Positions 8,031 through 16,411 of a stretch of 64,000 nt of DNA are shown piece by piece; within the stretch, counting starts at the first letter, position 1, and the number at the start of each line of letters is the position of its first letter. Origin of the DNA: Flavobacterium tyrosinilyticum (GTDB lineage: Bacteria > Bacteroidota > Bacteroidia > Flavobacteriales > Flavobacteriaceae); contig NZ_JAMOKG010000002.1 in NCBI RefSeq assembly GCF_023656565.1, positions 1,494,030-1,558,029 of the forward strand, in the 5' to 3' direction. The translations under genes were made by a program, and so were the position numbers. The notes below the pieces were generated by a model, which saw only the letters and a list, made by a program, of their open reading frames with translations, was not told the DNA's origin and did not search any database.

Positions 8031-8128
8031 CGTGTTATAATAATTTTGCTAGCGCAAAATAAATTCCAAATTTTTAAATTCCAAACTCCAAGTATCAATT
8101 GGAATTTGGAATTTATTAATTGGAATTT

Positions 8129-8983
8129 CTATTCTTTTACCAGATAAATTCCGTCTTCTTTAATTTCGATCAGTTTTTCTTTGTATAAGGAACCAATTGC
8201 TTTTTTGAATGACTTTTTACTCATTTTCAAAACTGTTTTAATGTCTTCTGGATGAGAATTATCGTTTAAACGAAGGAAACCTCTGCTGGCTCTCAATTCA
8301 CTTAAAATCTTATCTGCATTGGGTTCTATACTCTCAACGCCTTGAGGCTGAAGCGCAACATCAATTTTGTTGTCAGGACGAATGTTTTTGATATAACCGC
8401 GCATTCTGTCGCCGGTTCTTATGGAATCATCATAAACTTCATCTTTGTACAAAAGACCTTTATGTTGTTCGTTTATAATAACATTAATTCCCATATCGGT
8501 AATATGAGACACGATTAAATCTACTTCTTCTCCTTTTTCAACCGTCAACTTTTCATTACTCAAAAATTGATTGGTTTTACTTGAAGCCACCAAACGATTG
8601 GTCTGTGTGTCTAAATATAAATAAACCAAATAGCGTTTTCCTTTTTCCATCGGACGCGCTTGTTCTTTAAACGGAACCAAGATATCTTTTTCCATTCCCC
8701 AGTCCATAAACGCACCAACGTTATTGATGTAATTTACTCTCAAAAGAGCAAACTCATTAAGTAAAATGTACGGAACCAAAGTTGTCGCAACTGGTCGCTG
8801 TTCATGATCTAAGTAAACAAAAACGATTAATTCTTCGCCAATTTCAAATACTTTCGGTACATATTTATTGGGAAGCAAAACATCGTGAACGCCATCTGGA
8901 TCGTTTTCAGGATCTCCTAAAAACAAACCAACTTTGGTATCACGCAATATAGTTAGGGTATTGTATTTTCCTATTTCTAGCAT
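8129..8983 (-). CDS. CvfB/YitL-like S1 RNA-binding protein
   Basis: The 284-residue protein has the layout of the CvfB family: three S1-type domains and a C-terminal winged helix. S1 strands are seen at about 5-65, 70-135 (NNVGAFMDWGMEKDILVPF) and 145-210 (VSHITDMGINVIINEQHKGLLY). The winged helix lies at about 225-284 (KMSKKSFKKAIGSLYKEKLIEIKEDGIYLV). In Firmicutes CvfB binds RNA and affects virulence genes; its role in Bacteroidota is not known to me. The last codons are duplicated downstream. It is transcribed alone or with DUF2853 upstream; a separate promoter-like sequence and a terminator between them favour a single-gene unit. Confidence 0.88.
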   Translation of the reverse strand: MLEIGKYNTLTILRDTKVGLFLGDPENDPDGVHDVLLPNKYVPKVFEIGEELIVFVYLDHEQRPVATTLVPYILLNEFALLRVNYINNVGAFMDWGMEKDILVPFKEQARPMEKGKRYLVYLYLDTQTNRLVASSKTNQFLSNEKLTVEKGEEVDLIVSHITDMGINVIINEQHKGLLYKDEVYDDSIRTGDRMRGYIKNIRPDNKIDVALQPQGVESIEPNADKILSELRASRGFLRLNDNSHPEDIKTVLKMSKKSFKKAIGSLYKEKLIEIKEDGIYLVKE

Positions 8984-9028
8984 TTTCTAAATATTCTAAG
9001 TTGATTATACAACTAAGTTTGTGAGGTG

Positions 9029-9056
9029 CAAAGGTACGAAGTTTGGCATCGCACAA
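9029..9056 (-). promoter_or_regulatory. Putative promoter of the CvfB-like gene
   Basis: On the minus strand TACCTTTG (9029-9036) matches the Bacteroidota -7 consensus TAnnTTTG. A TTG lies 17 nt upstream at 9054-9056. The leader would be about 40 nt. Confidence 0.55.
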
Positions 9057-9098
9057 AGAAATTAATTTAACAAAACTTAATTTGTAGGCAAAAAACAG

Positions 9099-9135
9099 AA
9101 AATCCCTTTATAAACTAAAGCTATAAAGGGATTTT
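9099..9135 (-). terminator. Terminator of the DUF2853 gene
   Basis: Arms AATCCCTTTA / TAAAGGGATT with flanking A and T runs, 20 bp beyond the stop codon at 9155. Confidence 0.8.
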
Positions 9136-9154
9136 AAATGATATCAAACTTAAA

Positions 9155-9496
9155 TTATTTGAAGATGCTTTCTTTTTTAAAATGTACAGTCAGTAAATAA
9201 TAAACTACAGCTCTATATTTGTGTTTATTTGATTTCCCGTATTTTTCCATAACGGCATCAATTCCTTTGTCTAAATCTGGACCATTACTTAAGCCTAATT
9301 TCTTAATTAGAAAGTTGTTTTTTACGGTATCCAATTCTGATTGTTGCGAAGAAGCTACTGTAGAGGCATCATCATTATAAATTGATGGACCACAAGCAAT
9401 TGTAACTTTTGTTAATAAATCTACATTAGCCGTAATACCGCATTTCTCTTTTAAATCGGTAGTGTACTTTTTAATTAATTCTTCTCTCTTGCTCAT
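9155..9496 (-). CDS. DUF2853 family protein
   Basis: This small 113-residue, soluble, mostly helical protein is recognised as DUF2853 by its overall sequence. Helical segments include ELIKKYTTDLKEKCG and KNNFLIKKLGLS, then the signature end DLDKGIDAVMEKYGKSNKHKYRAVVYYLL. No signal peptide or membrane segment is seen. The family has no established function. It has its own promoter (9528-9558) and terminator (9099-9135), so it is probably transcribed alone. Its place between the men genes seems incidental. Confidence 0.85.
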   Translation of the reverse strand: MSKREELIKKYTTDLKEKCGITANVDLLTKVTIACGPSIYNDDASTVASSQQSELDTVKNNFLIKKLGLSNGPDLDKGIDAVMEKYGKSNKHKYRAVVYYLLTVHFKKESIFK

Positions 9497-9527
9497 TACT
9501 ATAAATTTAATTTGGTGAATAATGCGC

Positions 9528-9558
9528 CAAATCTATAGCTAAAGAAGCAATAAATCAA
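9528..9558 (-). promoter_or_regulatory. Promoter of the DUF2853 gene
   Basis: On the minus strand TTG (9556-9558), a 20-nt spacer and TAGATTTG (9528-9535) match the Bacteroidota -33/-7 consensus. The leader is about 25 nt. Confidence 0.7.
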
Positions 9559-9586
9559 AAATTTTAACAAAATTTTTCTTTCAAAA

Positions 9587-11248
9587 TTAATACAGATATT
9601 TAAAGTACTGTTTCAAAATCTGATCATTCTCCAATGTTGGCGTAAATACCTCCAGAATTGCAGGTACATTGTCTGAACTATATAAGGATTGTATTCCGCT
9701 TTCTAAAGATTCATTGTCTTTTGCTGCATAATAATTAAAATTATACATCTTAGCCAAATGCTCCGCTGTAAAATTATGAGAGGTTTCAAAATACGTATTG
9801 AAAACAGGCTTTTCTTGATGTCCTGGCAAAATTCTAAAGATTCCTCCTCCACCATTATTTATTAAAATAATCTTGAAGTTTTTTGGAATGTATGAATTCC
9901 ACAGAGCATTGCTATCGTACAAGAAACTAATATCTCCAGTTACAAAGACAGTTTGTTTTTTATTTCCAACCGCTGCACCAATCGCTGTAGAAGTACTCCC
10001 ATCGATTCCGCTTGTTCCGCGATTACAGAAAACTTCAATAGAACTTTCAATATCAATTAATTGCGCATAGCGAATTGCAGAACTGTTGCTAATTTGCAAT
10101 AAACTATTTTTAGGAAGTGATTCTATTACTTTTTCGAAAACTTTGAAATCAGAAAAATCAATTTTACTTAAATATTCTTTTCTTCTCTCTAATCTTGTTT
10201 GGTAAACGGCATCTACATTTTTAAAATAGTTGCTTTTTACAAAAGATGTTTTTGAAAGAAGGTCTTTAAAGAAATCATTTGGCTGCATCTCAAAATGTTT
10301 TGTCAATGCTCCAAATGTATCATAGGCTCTTAAAGTATCAATATGCCAATGCTGTTCTGGTTTGTATTTTCGTAAAAATCCTTTAATTCTTTTCGAGACA
10401 ACCATTCCTCCAAAAGTGATTAAAACCTCAGGGTTAAATTTCTTAAAATCAAAATCATCAAAAGGAGTAATTAAAGTATCTATTGAATTGATAAAACTAG
10501 GATGATGCAGATTTGATGTTGTTTCTGTCAACACCACAATTGACGGATCTGAAGCTAAATTTTCAATAACTTCTTGATCAATTGCATTTGCTTCGTTAAC
10601 TCCAACTAAGATTAATTTTCGCTTTGCAGTATTCCAAATAGAAACTATCTCGTCACTATTTTCTATTGCTACAGGAAAAGCTTCTGGCTCAGGATTTGTA
10701 ATTATGGGCTGTACAGAAAGCTCTTCTGTTGTTTCGTATAAAGGTTCTTCAAAAGGTGCATTAATATGAACTGGCCCTTTCTTTTGAATTGCGGTTTCAA
10801 TTGCTAAATTGATTTTTAAATCATTTTCTTCTGAAGCTTCTTCGGTCAAATTTGCATTAAAAACAGAATGATTAGAAAAAACATTTTCTTGACGAATCGT
10901 TTGTCCGTCACCAATATCAATTTTGCTCTGCGGACGATCGGCAGAAATTACAATTAAAGGAATTTGACTGTAAAACGCTTCCGCGAAAGCGGGATAATAA
11001 TTTAATAAAGCCGATCCTGAAGTACAGACAATTGCAGTTGGCTGTTTGGTTTGCTGTGCAATTCCTAAAGCAAAAAAAGCGGCACATCGCTCGTCTGCAA
11101 TGCTGTAGCAAGTAAAATTTGGGTTTTGAGCAAATCCGATAGTTAACGGTGCATTTCTAGATCCTGGAGAAATTATAATATTAACAATGCCTTTGGCAGA
11201 TAAAATTTCGATAATGCTTTGTGCAAGCGCTATTTTGGGGTAAATCAT
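9587..11248 (-). CDS. menD: SEPHCHC synthase MenD
   Basis: This thiamine-diphosphate enzyme joins isochorismate and 2-oxoglutarate, the committed step of menaquinone synthesis. The 553-residue protein begins with the TPP-dependent N-terminal domain: IIISPGSRNAPL, and the conserved Glu in SIADERCAAFFALGIAQ. It continues with a central domain and ends with the TPP-binding domain GTSGIDGSTSTAIGAA, GDISFLYDSNALWN and LINNGGGGIFRILPG (GD...NN motif). Length is normal. MenD usually follows menF in operons, but here the upstream neighbour is a divergent thioredoxin-fold gene, so menF must be elsewhere or absent. Confidence 0.95.
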   Translation of the reverse strand: MIYPKIALAQSIIEILSAKGIVNIIISPGSRNAPLTIGFAQNPNFTCYSIADERCAAFFALGIAQQTKQPTAIVCTSGSALLNYYPAFAEAFYSQIPLIVISADRPQSKIDIGDGQTIRQENVFSNHSVFNANLTEEASEENDLKINLAIETAIQKKGPVHINAPFEEPLYETTEELSVQPIITNPEPEAFPVAIENSDEIVSIWNTAKRKLILVGVNEANAIDQEVIENLASDPSIVVLTETTSNLHHPSFINSIDTLITPFDDFDFKKFNPEVLITFGGMVVSKRIKGFLRKYKPEQHWHIDTLRAYDTFGALTKHFEMQPNDFFKDLLSKTSFVKSNYFKNVDAVYQTRLERRKEYLSKIDFSDFKVFEKVIESLPKNSLLQISNSSAIRYAQLIDIESSIEVFCNRGTSGIDGSTSTAIGAAVGNKKQTVFVTGDISFLYDSNALWNSYIPKNFKIILINNGGGGIFRILPGHQEKPVFNTYFETSHNFTAEHLAKMYNFNYYAAKDNESLESGIQSLYSSDNVPAILEVFTPTLENDQILKQYFKYLY

Positions 11249-11383
11249 TCCGGTCGTGTATTACTTTTTTCAAAGAAAAATCCTTATTTAATCTTTCTTT
11301 CTCTTGCTTACAAAGTTACAAACTTCGCACTTGATTTATATTATAATTAGGAATATATTAAGGCTCTTTCTCAAAAAAGGGGA

Positions 11384-11391
11384 TATATTTG
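11384..11391 (+). promoter_or_regulatory. Putative -7 promoter element (TATATTTG)
   Basis: Matches TAnnTTTG, 35 bp upstream of the thioredoxin-fold gene start. No clear -33 TTG is present at the expected distance. Confidence 0.4.
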
Positions 11392-11425
11392 TAAAATCGA
11401 ATAATTAATAAAAGCCAGCCTTACT

Positions 11426-12601
11426 ATGCGTTTCTTATTTATACTTTTTTTATCTATTACTTTTCAAACCATAACTTCTCAGAATCAATTTGTTCCTGTT
11501 GATGTTCCGTACAAAACGGCTTTAGAAAATGCAAAAAAAGAAGGAAAACCACTTTTTGTAATGCTTTATGCCGATTGGTGTCCGCATTGTAATTTAATGA
11601 AAACCGAAGTTTTAAACGATCCAGCAGTTATTGATTTTTTAAATAAGAATTTTGTATGCACGTATAAAAATATTGAAAAAGAAGAAGGAATTGCTTTAAA
11701 GAACAAATTCAATACAAAATCACTTCCTACTTTTTTATTTCTTGACGGCAATGAAACGCTAATTTATGCTCTGAAAGGAGAAATGAAAAAAACAGAGTTT
11801 CAAAATGAATTGCTTTATGCTTTAAATCCGAAAATGCAATTACCATATTTAGAAAAGGAGTTTCTTGCTGATCCAAGCAATTCTGATAAATTCTTCACCT
11901 ATTTAAATACTTTAAAAAAAGGAAAAGACAGAACAGAGTTATCAATACCAACCCACATATATTTGAATACTCAATCTGATAATCAATTGGTTAGCGAATT
12001 AAACTGGAGAGTTATAGCCAACGGTGTTACCGATATTAAGTCTAGAGAATTTCAGTTTGTTTTAAACCATCAGAAAGAATTCGCTGCTGTAGCGTCTCAA
12101 AATCGTGTTGACCGCAAAATTGAAAGTATCGTAAACGAATTGCTTCGTCCTTTGGTTGATAATTTAGATACGGTAAACTATTACAAACAAAGAGAAATTG
12201 CCAAATCTATCCGATTGCAAAAAACGGATTCTTTGGTTTTTAAATATGATTTGACATTAGCGGAAAGAACTGAAAAATGGAATTTCTACAAAAAAGTTAC
12301 TCTTGAAGATACTCAGAAATTAGTTTGGAACGATGCAAGTTTTTTAAAGGATATTGGAAATACTTATTTTAAGCATATTAAAGATACTGAAAGTTTAAAA
12401 AAGGCTATTTCTTGGGTGGATCGCTCTTTAGAATTAAATGATTCCTACGACGGCAATTTACTTGAAGCCAAGCTTTACAATAAAATAAAGAATAAGAAAA
12501 AAGCTTTGGAATACGCCAAAAATGCCAAAGCCATTGCTAAAGAAATGGATTGGAACTCTAAAGAAGTAGACGTTCTATTGGCTGAACTGAATACCAAATA
12601 A
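11426..12601 (+). CDS. Secreted thioredoxin-fold protein with C-terminal helical region
   Basis: A 391-residue protein with a signal peptide (MRFLFILFLSITFQTITSQ). A thioredoxin-like domain spans about 25-130, containing the redox motif CPHC in MLYADWCPHCNLMKTEVLND and a cis-Pro segment (KSLPTFLFLDG). The C-terminal 250 residues are helical, with a TPR-like end (AISWVDRSLELNDSYDGNLLEAKLY). It probably acts in the periplasm as a thiol oxidoreductase for disulfide exchange; the partner is unknown. It is followed 17 bp later by an acetyltransferase gene on the same strand. Confidence 0.85.
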   Translation: MRFLFILFLSITFQTITSQNQFVPVDVPYKTALENAKKEGKPLFVMLYADWCPHCNLMKTEVLNDPAVIDFLNKNFVCTYKNIEKEEGIALKNKFNTKSLPTFLFLDGNETLIYALKGEMKKTEFQNELLYALNPKMQLPYLEKEFLADPSNSDKFFTYLNTLKKGKDRTELSIPTHIYLNTQSDNQLVSELNWRVIANGVTDIKSREFQFVLNHQKEFAAVASQNRVDRKIESIVNELLRPLVDNLDTVNYYKQREIAKSIRLQKTDSLVFKYDLTLAERTEKWNFYKKVTLEDTQKLVWNDASFLKDIGNTYFKHIKDTESLKKAISWVDRSLELNDSYDGNLLEAKLYNKIKNKKKALEYAKNAKAIAKEMDWNSKEVDVLLAELNTK

Positions 12602-12617
12602 ATCGCAATAATTACCA

Positions 12618-13115
12618 ATGAGCATTATTTTAAGACCTGCAACCACAAACGATTTACAAAAGATTCTAGAAATCGTAAATCACTCTATTTTACACACTAC
12701 TGCTAATTATAGTTACGAGATTCAAACTTTGGAAGTTCAAACCAAATGGTTTGAAGATAAAAAAGCGAAAAATCTTCCTGTAATTGTAGCCGATTTAGAT
12801 GGCGAAGTAGTCGGTTTTGGAAGTTATGGGCAGTTTAGAGAGAAAATAGGTTATCAATATACCGTAGAGCATTCTGTGTATGTAGTGGATAATATTATAG
12901 GAAAAGGAATTGGTTCTAAACTTTTGACAGAATTAATTCGTTTAGCAAAAGAACAAGGTTATCATGTTATGATTGGCGCAATTGATGCTGATAATGCGGG
13001 AAGCATTGCTTTTCATGAAAAATTTGGATTTGTAGCTACTGGCACTATTCGTGAAGTTGGATACAAATTTGATCATTGGCTGGACTTGGTTTTTATGCAG
13101 CTTATTTTAGTTTAA
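12618..13115 (+). CDS. GNAT N-acetyltransferase, phosphinothricin acetyltransferase type
   Basis: The 165-residue single-domain protein of the GNAT family carries the acetyl-CoA binding signature VVDNIIGKGIGSKLLTELIRLA (Q/RxxGxG/A type, here IGKGIGS). It also has the PAT-subfamily end AGSIAFHEKFGFVATGTIREVGYKFDHWLDLVFMQ. Relatives acetylate small amines such as phosphinothricin or methionine sulfoximine; the true substrate cannot be told from sequence. It probably shares a transcript with the thioredoxin-fold gene. Confidence 0.87.
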   Translation: MSIILRPATTNDLQKILEIVNHSILHTTANYSYEIQTLEVQTKWFEDKKAKNLPVIVADLDGEVVGFGSYGQFREKIGYQYTVEHSVYVVDNIIGKGIGSKLLTELIRLAKEQGYHVMIGAIDADNAGSIAFHEKFGFVATGTIREVGYKFDHWLDLVFMQLILV

Positions 13116-13200
13116 CCGCAAAGCACACAAAGCATTATGCTAAGTTCGCAAAGTATTTAAAAACTCTGTCCCTTTGTATCTCTGTCCCTTTGAAACTAAA

Positions 13201-13240
13201 AAAAACTCAAATTTGAAATTTTCAAATTTGAGTTTTTTTT
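13201..13240. terminator. Bidirectional terminator
   Basis: Long arms AAACTCAAATTTGAAA / TTTCAAATTTGAGTTT with A and T tracts on either side, between convergent genes. The stretch before it (13116-13198) contains a degenerate CGCAAAG/CCCTTTG intergenic repeat. Confidence 0.85.
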
Positions 13241-13244
13241 CTTT

Positions 13245-13832
13245 TTAGCTTTTAATCCAATTAATAACTTCAGGTTCTGTAACTAAAGTTTTTGGTTTAA
13301 TTACTTTTACTAGTTCACCTTTTTCGTTGATTAGATATTTTTGAAAATTCCATTCCACTTCAGAATCTTGCAAACCATTTCTTGATTTCTCCGTTAAGAA
13401 TTTATACACTTCACACATATCACTTCCTTTAACTGAAACTTTGTTCATCATCGGAAAAGTTACACCGTAATTTTGCTGGCAGAACGTTTCGATTTCTTTA
13501 GCCGTTCCAGGTTCTTGTGAAGCAAAATTATTTGCTGGAAATCCAACAATTACAAAACCTTTATCTTTATATTCTTTGTAAACCGCTTCTAAATCTTTGT
13601 ATTGTGGAGTTAAACCGCATTTTGAAGCTGTGTTAACAATCAAGATTTTTTTGCCTTTTAAAGACGCAAAGTCAAAAGTGTCTCCTGATAAATCTTCTAC
13701 TTTAAATTGATAAATTGTTTCTTTAGCCATGGCTTTATCTTTTTTAGATAATTTGTTTGTATTCGTTTGAGCATTTAATCCTGTTGCTGACAAAAGAGCT
13801 GCTCCAAATAGCATTAATATTATTTTTTTCAT
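13245..13832 (-). CDS. Glutathione peroxidase-family thiol peroxidase, exported
   Basis: I chose the ATG at 13830-13832 because it starts a proper signal peptide (MKKIILMLFGAALLSATGLNA); the longer frame to 13907 adds an unlikely leader. The mature part has the peroxidatic Cys in NTASKCGLTPQY (C72), the motif GFPANNFASQEPG, a second Cys in ETFCQQNYGVTFPMM that could be the resolving Cys, and WNFQKYLI with the conserved Trp and Asn. The usual Gln of FPCNQF is Asn here, a variant common in bacteria. Such enzymes normally use thioredoxin. It probably removes peroxides in the periplasm. Confidence 0.9.
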   Translation of the reverse strand: MKKIILMLFGAALLSATGLNAQTNTNKLSKKDKAMAKETIYQFKVEDLSGDTFDFASLKGKKILIVNTASKCGLTPQYKDLEAVYKEYKDKGFVIVGFPANNFASQEPGTAKEIETFCQQNYGVTFPMMNKVSVKGSDMCEVYKFLTEKSRNGLQDSEVEWNFQKYLINEKGELVKVIKPKTLVTEPEVINWIKS

Positions 13833-14596
13833 CTGATAATTTTTTATAAAATTAGCTAAAATCCATTTCACAAAAACTATTTTAAGTCTATAATTTTTGC
13901 CAATCAAAAGTTAAATAAAAAATTGAAGCCTAACGTTAATCAGACGTTAGGCTTCCCCCCATACAAACAAATCAAACCATGAATTAATTATTATGTAATC
14001 TTTTATAAATTATAGTTGATGACACTCGGTTATGTCGAAAATTTCTTCAACCCCTATATGTCAAACGTCTTTTAAAAAAAATCTCTTATTGGCTTGTATG
14101 ATGTAAACTTAAATCCTAAAATTATCGAGAGACATATTAAAAAAATCTTCTTTTGGAAGTCCGAGTGCATCAACTATTTAATATTTTTAAACTATTTCGT
14201 TATCAATTCTTATTACTAGTAAAGCTTGTTAAAGCATCTTTCAAAAATTCACTTTCAGAAAAACTGATTAGTGTCAAAACTGTTGTTAATCCAACTATTA
14301 ATATTCTGACTATTATTTTGCTATCCATATGTCTATAATGCTATTATAACAACAGTTTTTCGATTTTCTATGAATCTATTAAGATTTTTCTGGTCTTATA
14401 AATACATTTACGTAATTGGATTGTTTTTGGTTTTAAAAAAAATCAAAAAAAATGCATTTTTTTCTTGAAGCCTTAATTTTCTTAGGTTTTCCGCTATTAA
14501 AAAAAATATAAAAGTGAGAGAAAAATAATTTAACTTTATAACAGGTTAACATATAATGCTTCAATTTCTAATGTTTAAACTTAAAATTTCTAATTT
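13833..14596. other. Gene-poor interval between gpx and the sigma factor
   Basis: It contains a strong hairpin at 13926-13954 (AAGCCTAACGT / ACGTTAGGCTT), then A+T-rich sequence. A 41-codon minus-strand frame at 14203-14328 begins MDSKIIVRILIVGLTTVLTL and could be a tiny membrane peptide. It overlaps an equally weak 61-codon TTG-initiated plus-strand frame. Neither is convincing. The last 150 bp should hold the sigma-factor promoter, but no clear consensus is seen. Confidence 0.4.
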
Positions 14597-15127
14597 ATGA
14601 GTCAAGAAGAACTGCTAGTCTTAATTTACAAAAAGGACGAAAAAGCTTTTACCCATTTGTATGATATGTATTCAAAAAGCTTATTTTCTGTCATTCATGT
14701 CCTAATCAAAAATCGAGAAGAAGCAGAAGATGTTCTGCAAGATGTTTTTGTCAAAATCTGGAAAAACATCGATTCTTATAACGAAAGTAAAGGTCGCTTT
14801 TACACCTGGATCATTAATATTGCCAGAAACACGTCGATCGATAAACTTCGTTCTAAAGACTATAATAACACACAAAAAAACCTTTCCTCAGATAATTTCG
14901 TAAATCTGTTAGATGAGAGTAATAAATTAAGCCACAAACTCGATGCAATTGGAATTCAAGAATTCGTAAAGAAACTGAAACCAAAATGTATCGAAATAAT
15001 TAACCTATTATTCTTTAAAGGATATACCCAACAAGAAGCTTCAGAAGAATTGGCAATGCCACTTGGGACTATCAAGACACAAAACAGAAACTGTATTAAC
15101 GATTTACGTAATTATTTGAAAGTATAA
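14597..15127 (+). CDS. ECF-type RNA polymerase sigma factor
   Basis: The 176-residue sigma-70 family protein has region 2 at about 10-80 (EAFTHLYDMYSKSLF, EEAEDVLQDVFVKIWKNI, FYTWIINIARNTSIDKLR) and region 4 at about 115-170 (IQEFVKKLKPKCIEIINLL, GYTQQEASEELAMPLGTIKTQ, a helix-turn-helix). The arrangement and partner resemble the SigK/RskA pair. The next gene starts within its stop codon, so the two are co-translated, as is usual for an ECF factor with its anti-sigma. Confidence 0.93.
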   Translation: MSQEELLVLIYKKDEKAFTHLYDMYSKSLFSVIHVLIKNREEAEDVLQDVFVKIWKNIDSYNESKGRFYTWIINIARNTSIDKLRSKDYNNTQKNLSSDNFVNLLDESNKLSHKLDAIGIQEFVKKLKPKCIEIINLLFFKGYTQQEASEELAMPLGTIKTQNRNCINDLRNYLKV

Positions 15128-15915
15128 TGGAAGCACAAGAATATATAGAATCAGGAATTTTAGAGCTATACGTTTATGGCTTACTGAGCGAAAAAGAAAA
15201 TTTAGAAATAGCAGAACTAGCAAAAAAATCACCAGAAGTTGATCAAGAAATCATTTCGATAGAAAAAGCTATAATTGCCCTTTCGTCGAGCTTCTCTCCT
15301 TTCCATTCTGTGGAAAATTTTGAAAAAATTAAAGCTCGTCTGGAACTTAAACACGGGAAAGTAGTCGAACTGAAACCAACTTCAAACTGGTCTCAATATG
15401 TAGGCTGGGCCGCTGCAGTACTATTATTACTAGGTTTGGGATATCAGACTTTAGAATTAACAAAAACTAAAGAAGCAATCTCGACTGTTGGAAATGAAAA
15501 AAATAAAATTCAACGCGAATACGCTTTCTTAGATCAGCAGAATAAGCAAACAGAGAAAAATCTAAGCATTGTGAGAGATATTAAAAATACTGGAGTAACT
15601 CTTGGCGGTCAAGCCGTTTCTCCAGCTTCTTTTGCAAAAGTATACTGGAATAAGCAGACTAAAACGACTTATATTGATGCTGCAGGTTTACCAGATCCTC
15701 CAAAAGGAATGGTTTATCAGGTTTGGTCTTTAAAGTTAAGTCCTGTTCTTACTCCGACAAGTATTGGTTTACTGGATGATTTTGAAGGAAATAAACAAAA
15801 AATCTTTGCTGTAAGCCAAACCAATTCGGCTGAGGCTTTCGGAATTACTCTGGAGCCAGCTGGCGGAAGTCCAACTCCAACAATGGAACAGCTTTATACT
15901 TTAGGAAAAGTTTAA
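15127..15915 (+). CDS. RskA-type anti-sigma factor
   Basis: A 262-residue, single-pass membrane protein. The N-terminal cytoplasmic region (about 1-80, with SGILELYVYGLLSEKENLEIAEL) should bind the sigma factor. A transmembrane helix lies at about 95-115 (YVGWAAAVLLLLGLGYQ), followed by a coiled linker (GNEKNKIQREYAFLDQQ). The C-terminal RskA domain (about 175-262) has AKVYWNKQTKTTYIDAAGLP, VYQVWSLKLSP, and the conserved GSPTPTMEQLYTLGKV. It would hold the sigma factor at the inner membrane until an envelope signal. It overlaps the sigma gene by one nucleotide. Confidence 0.92.
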   Translation: MEAQEYIESGILELYVYGLLSEKENLEIAELAKKSPEVDQEIISIEKAIIALSSSFSPFHSVENFEKIKARLELKHGKVVELKPTSNWSQYVGWAAAVLLLLGLGYQTLELTKTKEAISTVGNEKNKIQREYAFLDQQNKQTEKNLSIVRDIKNTGVTLGGQAVSPASFAKVYWNKQTKTTYIDAAGLPDPPKGMVYQVWSLKLSPVLTPTSIGLLDDFEGNKQKIFAVSQTNSAEAFGITLEPAGGSPTPTMEQLYTLGKV

Positions 15916-15937
15916 AACTTATTTTTTATAAAAAGCT

Positions 15938-15969
15938 AAAACGCATATTCAGAGTAATATGCGTTTTTT
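15938..15969 (+). terminator. Terminator after the sigma/anti-sigma operon
   Basis: Arms AAAACGCATATT / AATATGCGTTTT followed by a T run. It overlaps the longest reading of the next gene, which supports the later start at 16001. Confidence 0.8.
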
Positions 15970-16000
15970 TATTACTTTTAAATTCACCAAAAACCAATTT

Positions 16001-16393
16001 ATGAGTGCAAATTTACTTTTGAGAATTGCTGTGGCTATTATCCTTTTAACCCATTCCGTTTTCGGAATGTTTAATAATGGTATTCATGATTTTGGAAATC
16101 TTTTTCTAAATCAAATTGGTTTTGCTCCTTATGGCGTATTTCTAGCTTGGAGTATCAAATTATCTCATGTTGTAGCGGCGGTACTTTTATTAGCAAACAA
16201 ATACATTAAACTTGCCGGTTTTATAACCATTTTTGTTCTTATAATGGGAATCATTCTAGTACATTTTAAAGAAGGCTGGTTTGTAGTAGGCGGAGGAAGA
16301 AATGGTGTTGAATATAATTTTCTGCTCATAATAGTATTCTTAGCCATTATGTATCCTAATGGAATCATAATAAATCAAAAAAGTAATTCATAA
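16001..16393 (+). CDS. DoxX-like four-helix membrane protein
   Basis: The 130-residue product from ATG 16001 (MSANLLLRIAVAIILLTHSVFGMF) has about four transmembrane segments, the size and pattern of DoxX-family proteins. The start at 15959 would lie inside the preceding terminator and add a basic leader, so it was not chosen. DoxX-like proteins are linked to quinol or thiol redox processes in some organisms, but the function of this branch is not known. It lies 18 bp upstream of the DUF3667 gene, possibly in one transcript. Confidence 0.75.
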   Translation: MSANLLLRIAVAIILLTHSVFGMFNNGIHDFGNLFLNQIGFAPYGVFLAWSIKLSHVVAAVLLLANKYIKLAGFITIFVLIMGIILVHFKEGWFVVGGGRNGVEYNFLLIIVFLAIMYPNGIIINQKSNS

Positions 16394-16411
16394 ACCAAAT
16401 ATGGAACTGAA

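Larger units (their letters stand above)
7143..8128. other. Long gene-free interval upstream of menB
   Basis: Nearly 1 kb without a convincing protein gene. From right to left it holds a tandemly duplicated terminator/3'-end block (7781-8162). Next is a stretch at about 7430-7745 with a possible stem (GGACGAT at about 7701 with ATTGTCC near 7728) and a 25-codon open frame at 7563-7640. Last is an A+T-rich region that should contain the menB promoter. The middle stretch may encode a small RNA, but I match it to no known family. Confidence 0.5.
7781..8162. repeat. Imperfect tandem duplication (~190-200-bp unit)
   Basis: TTTAAAACTGAATAAAA plus the following terminator occurs at 7785-7832 and again at 7984-8030. 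The sequence AGATAAATTCCGTCTTCTTTA, the end of the CvfB-like gene, occurs at 8142-8162 and again as a remnant at 7954-7974. The unit therefore contains the last codons of the gene, an AATTCC palindrome and the terminator. Confidence 0.85.

Noticed and set aside
14153-14338. 61-codon plus-strand frame before the sigma factor
   Set aside because: It starts with TTG, has low-complexity hydrophobic content, no promoter, and overlaps another weak frame on the other strand.
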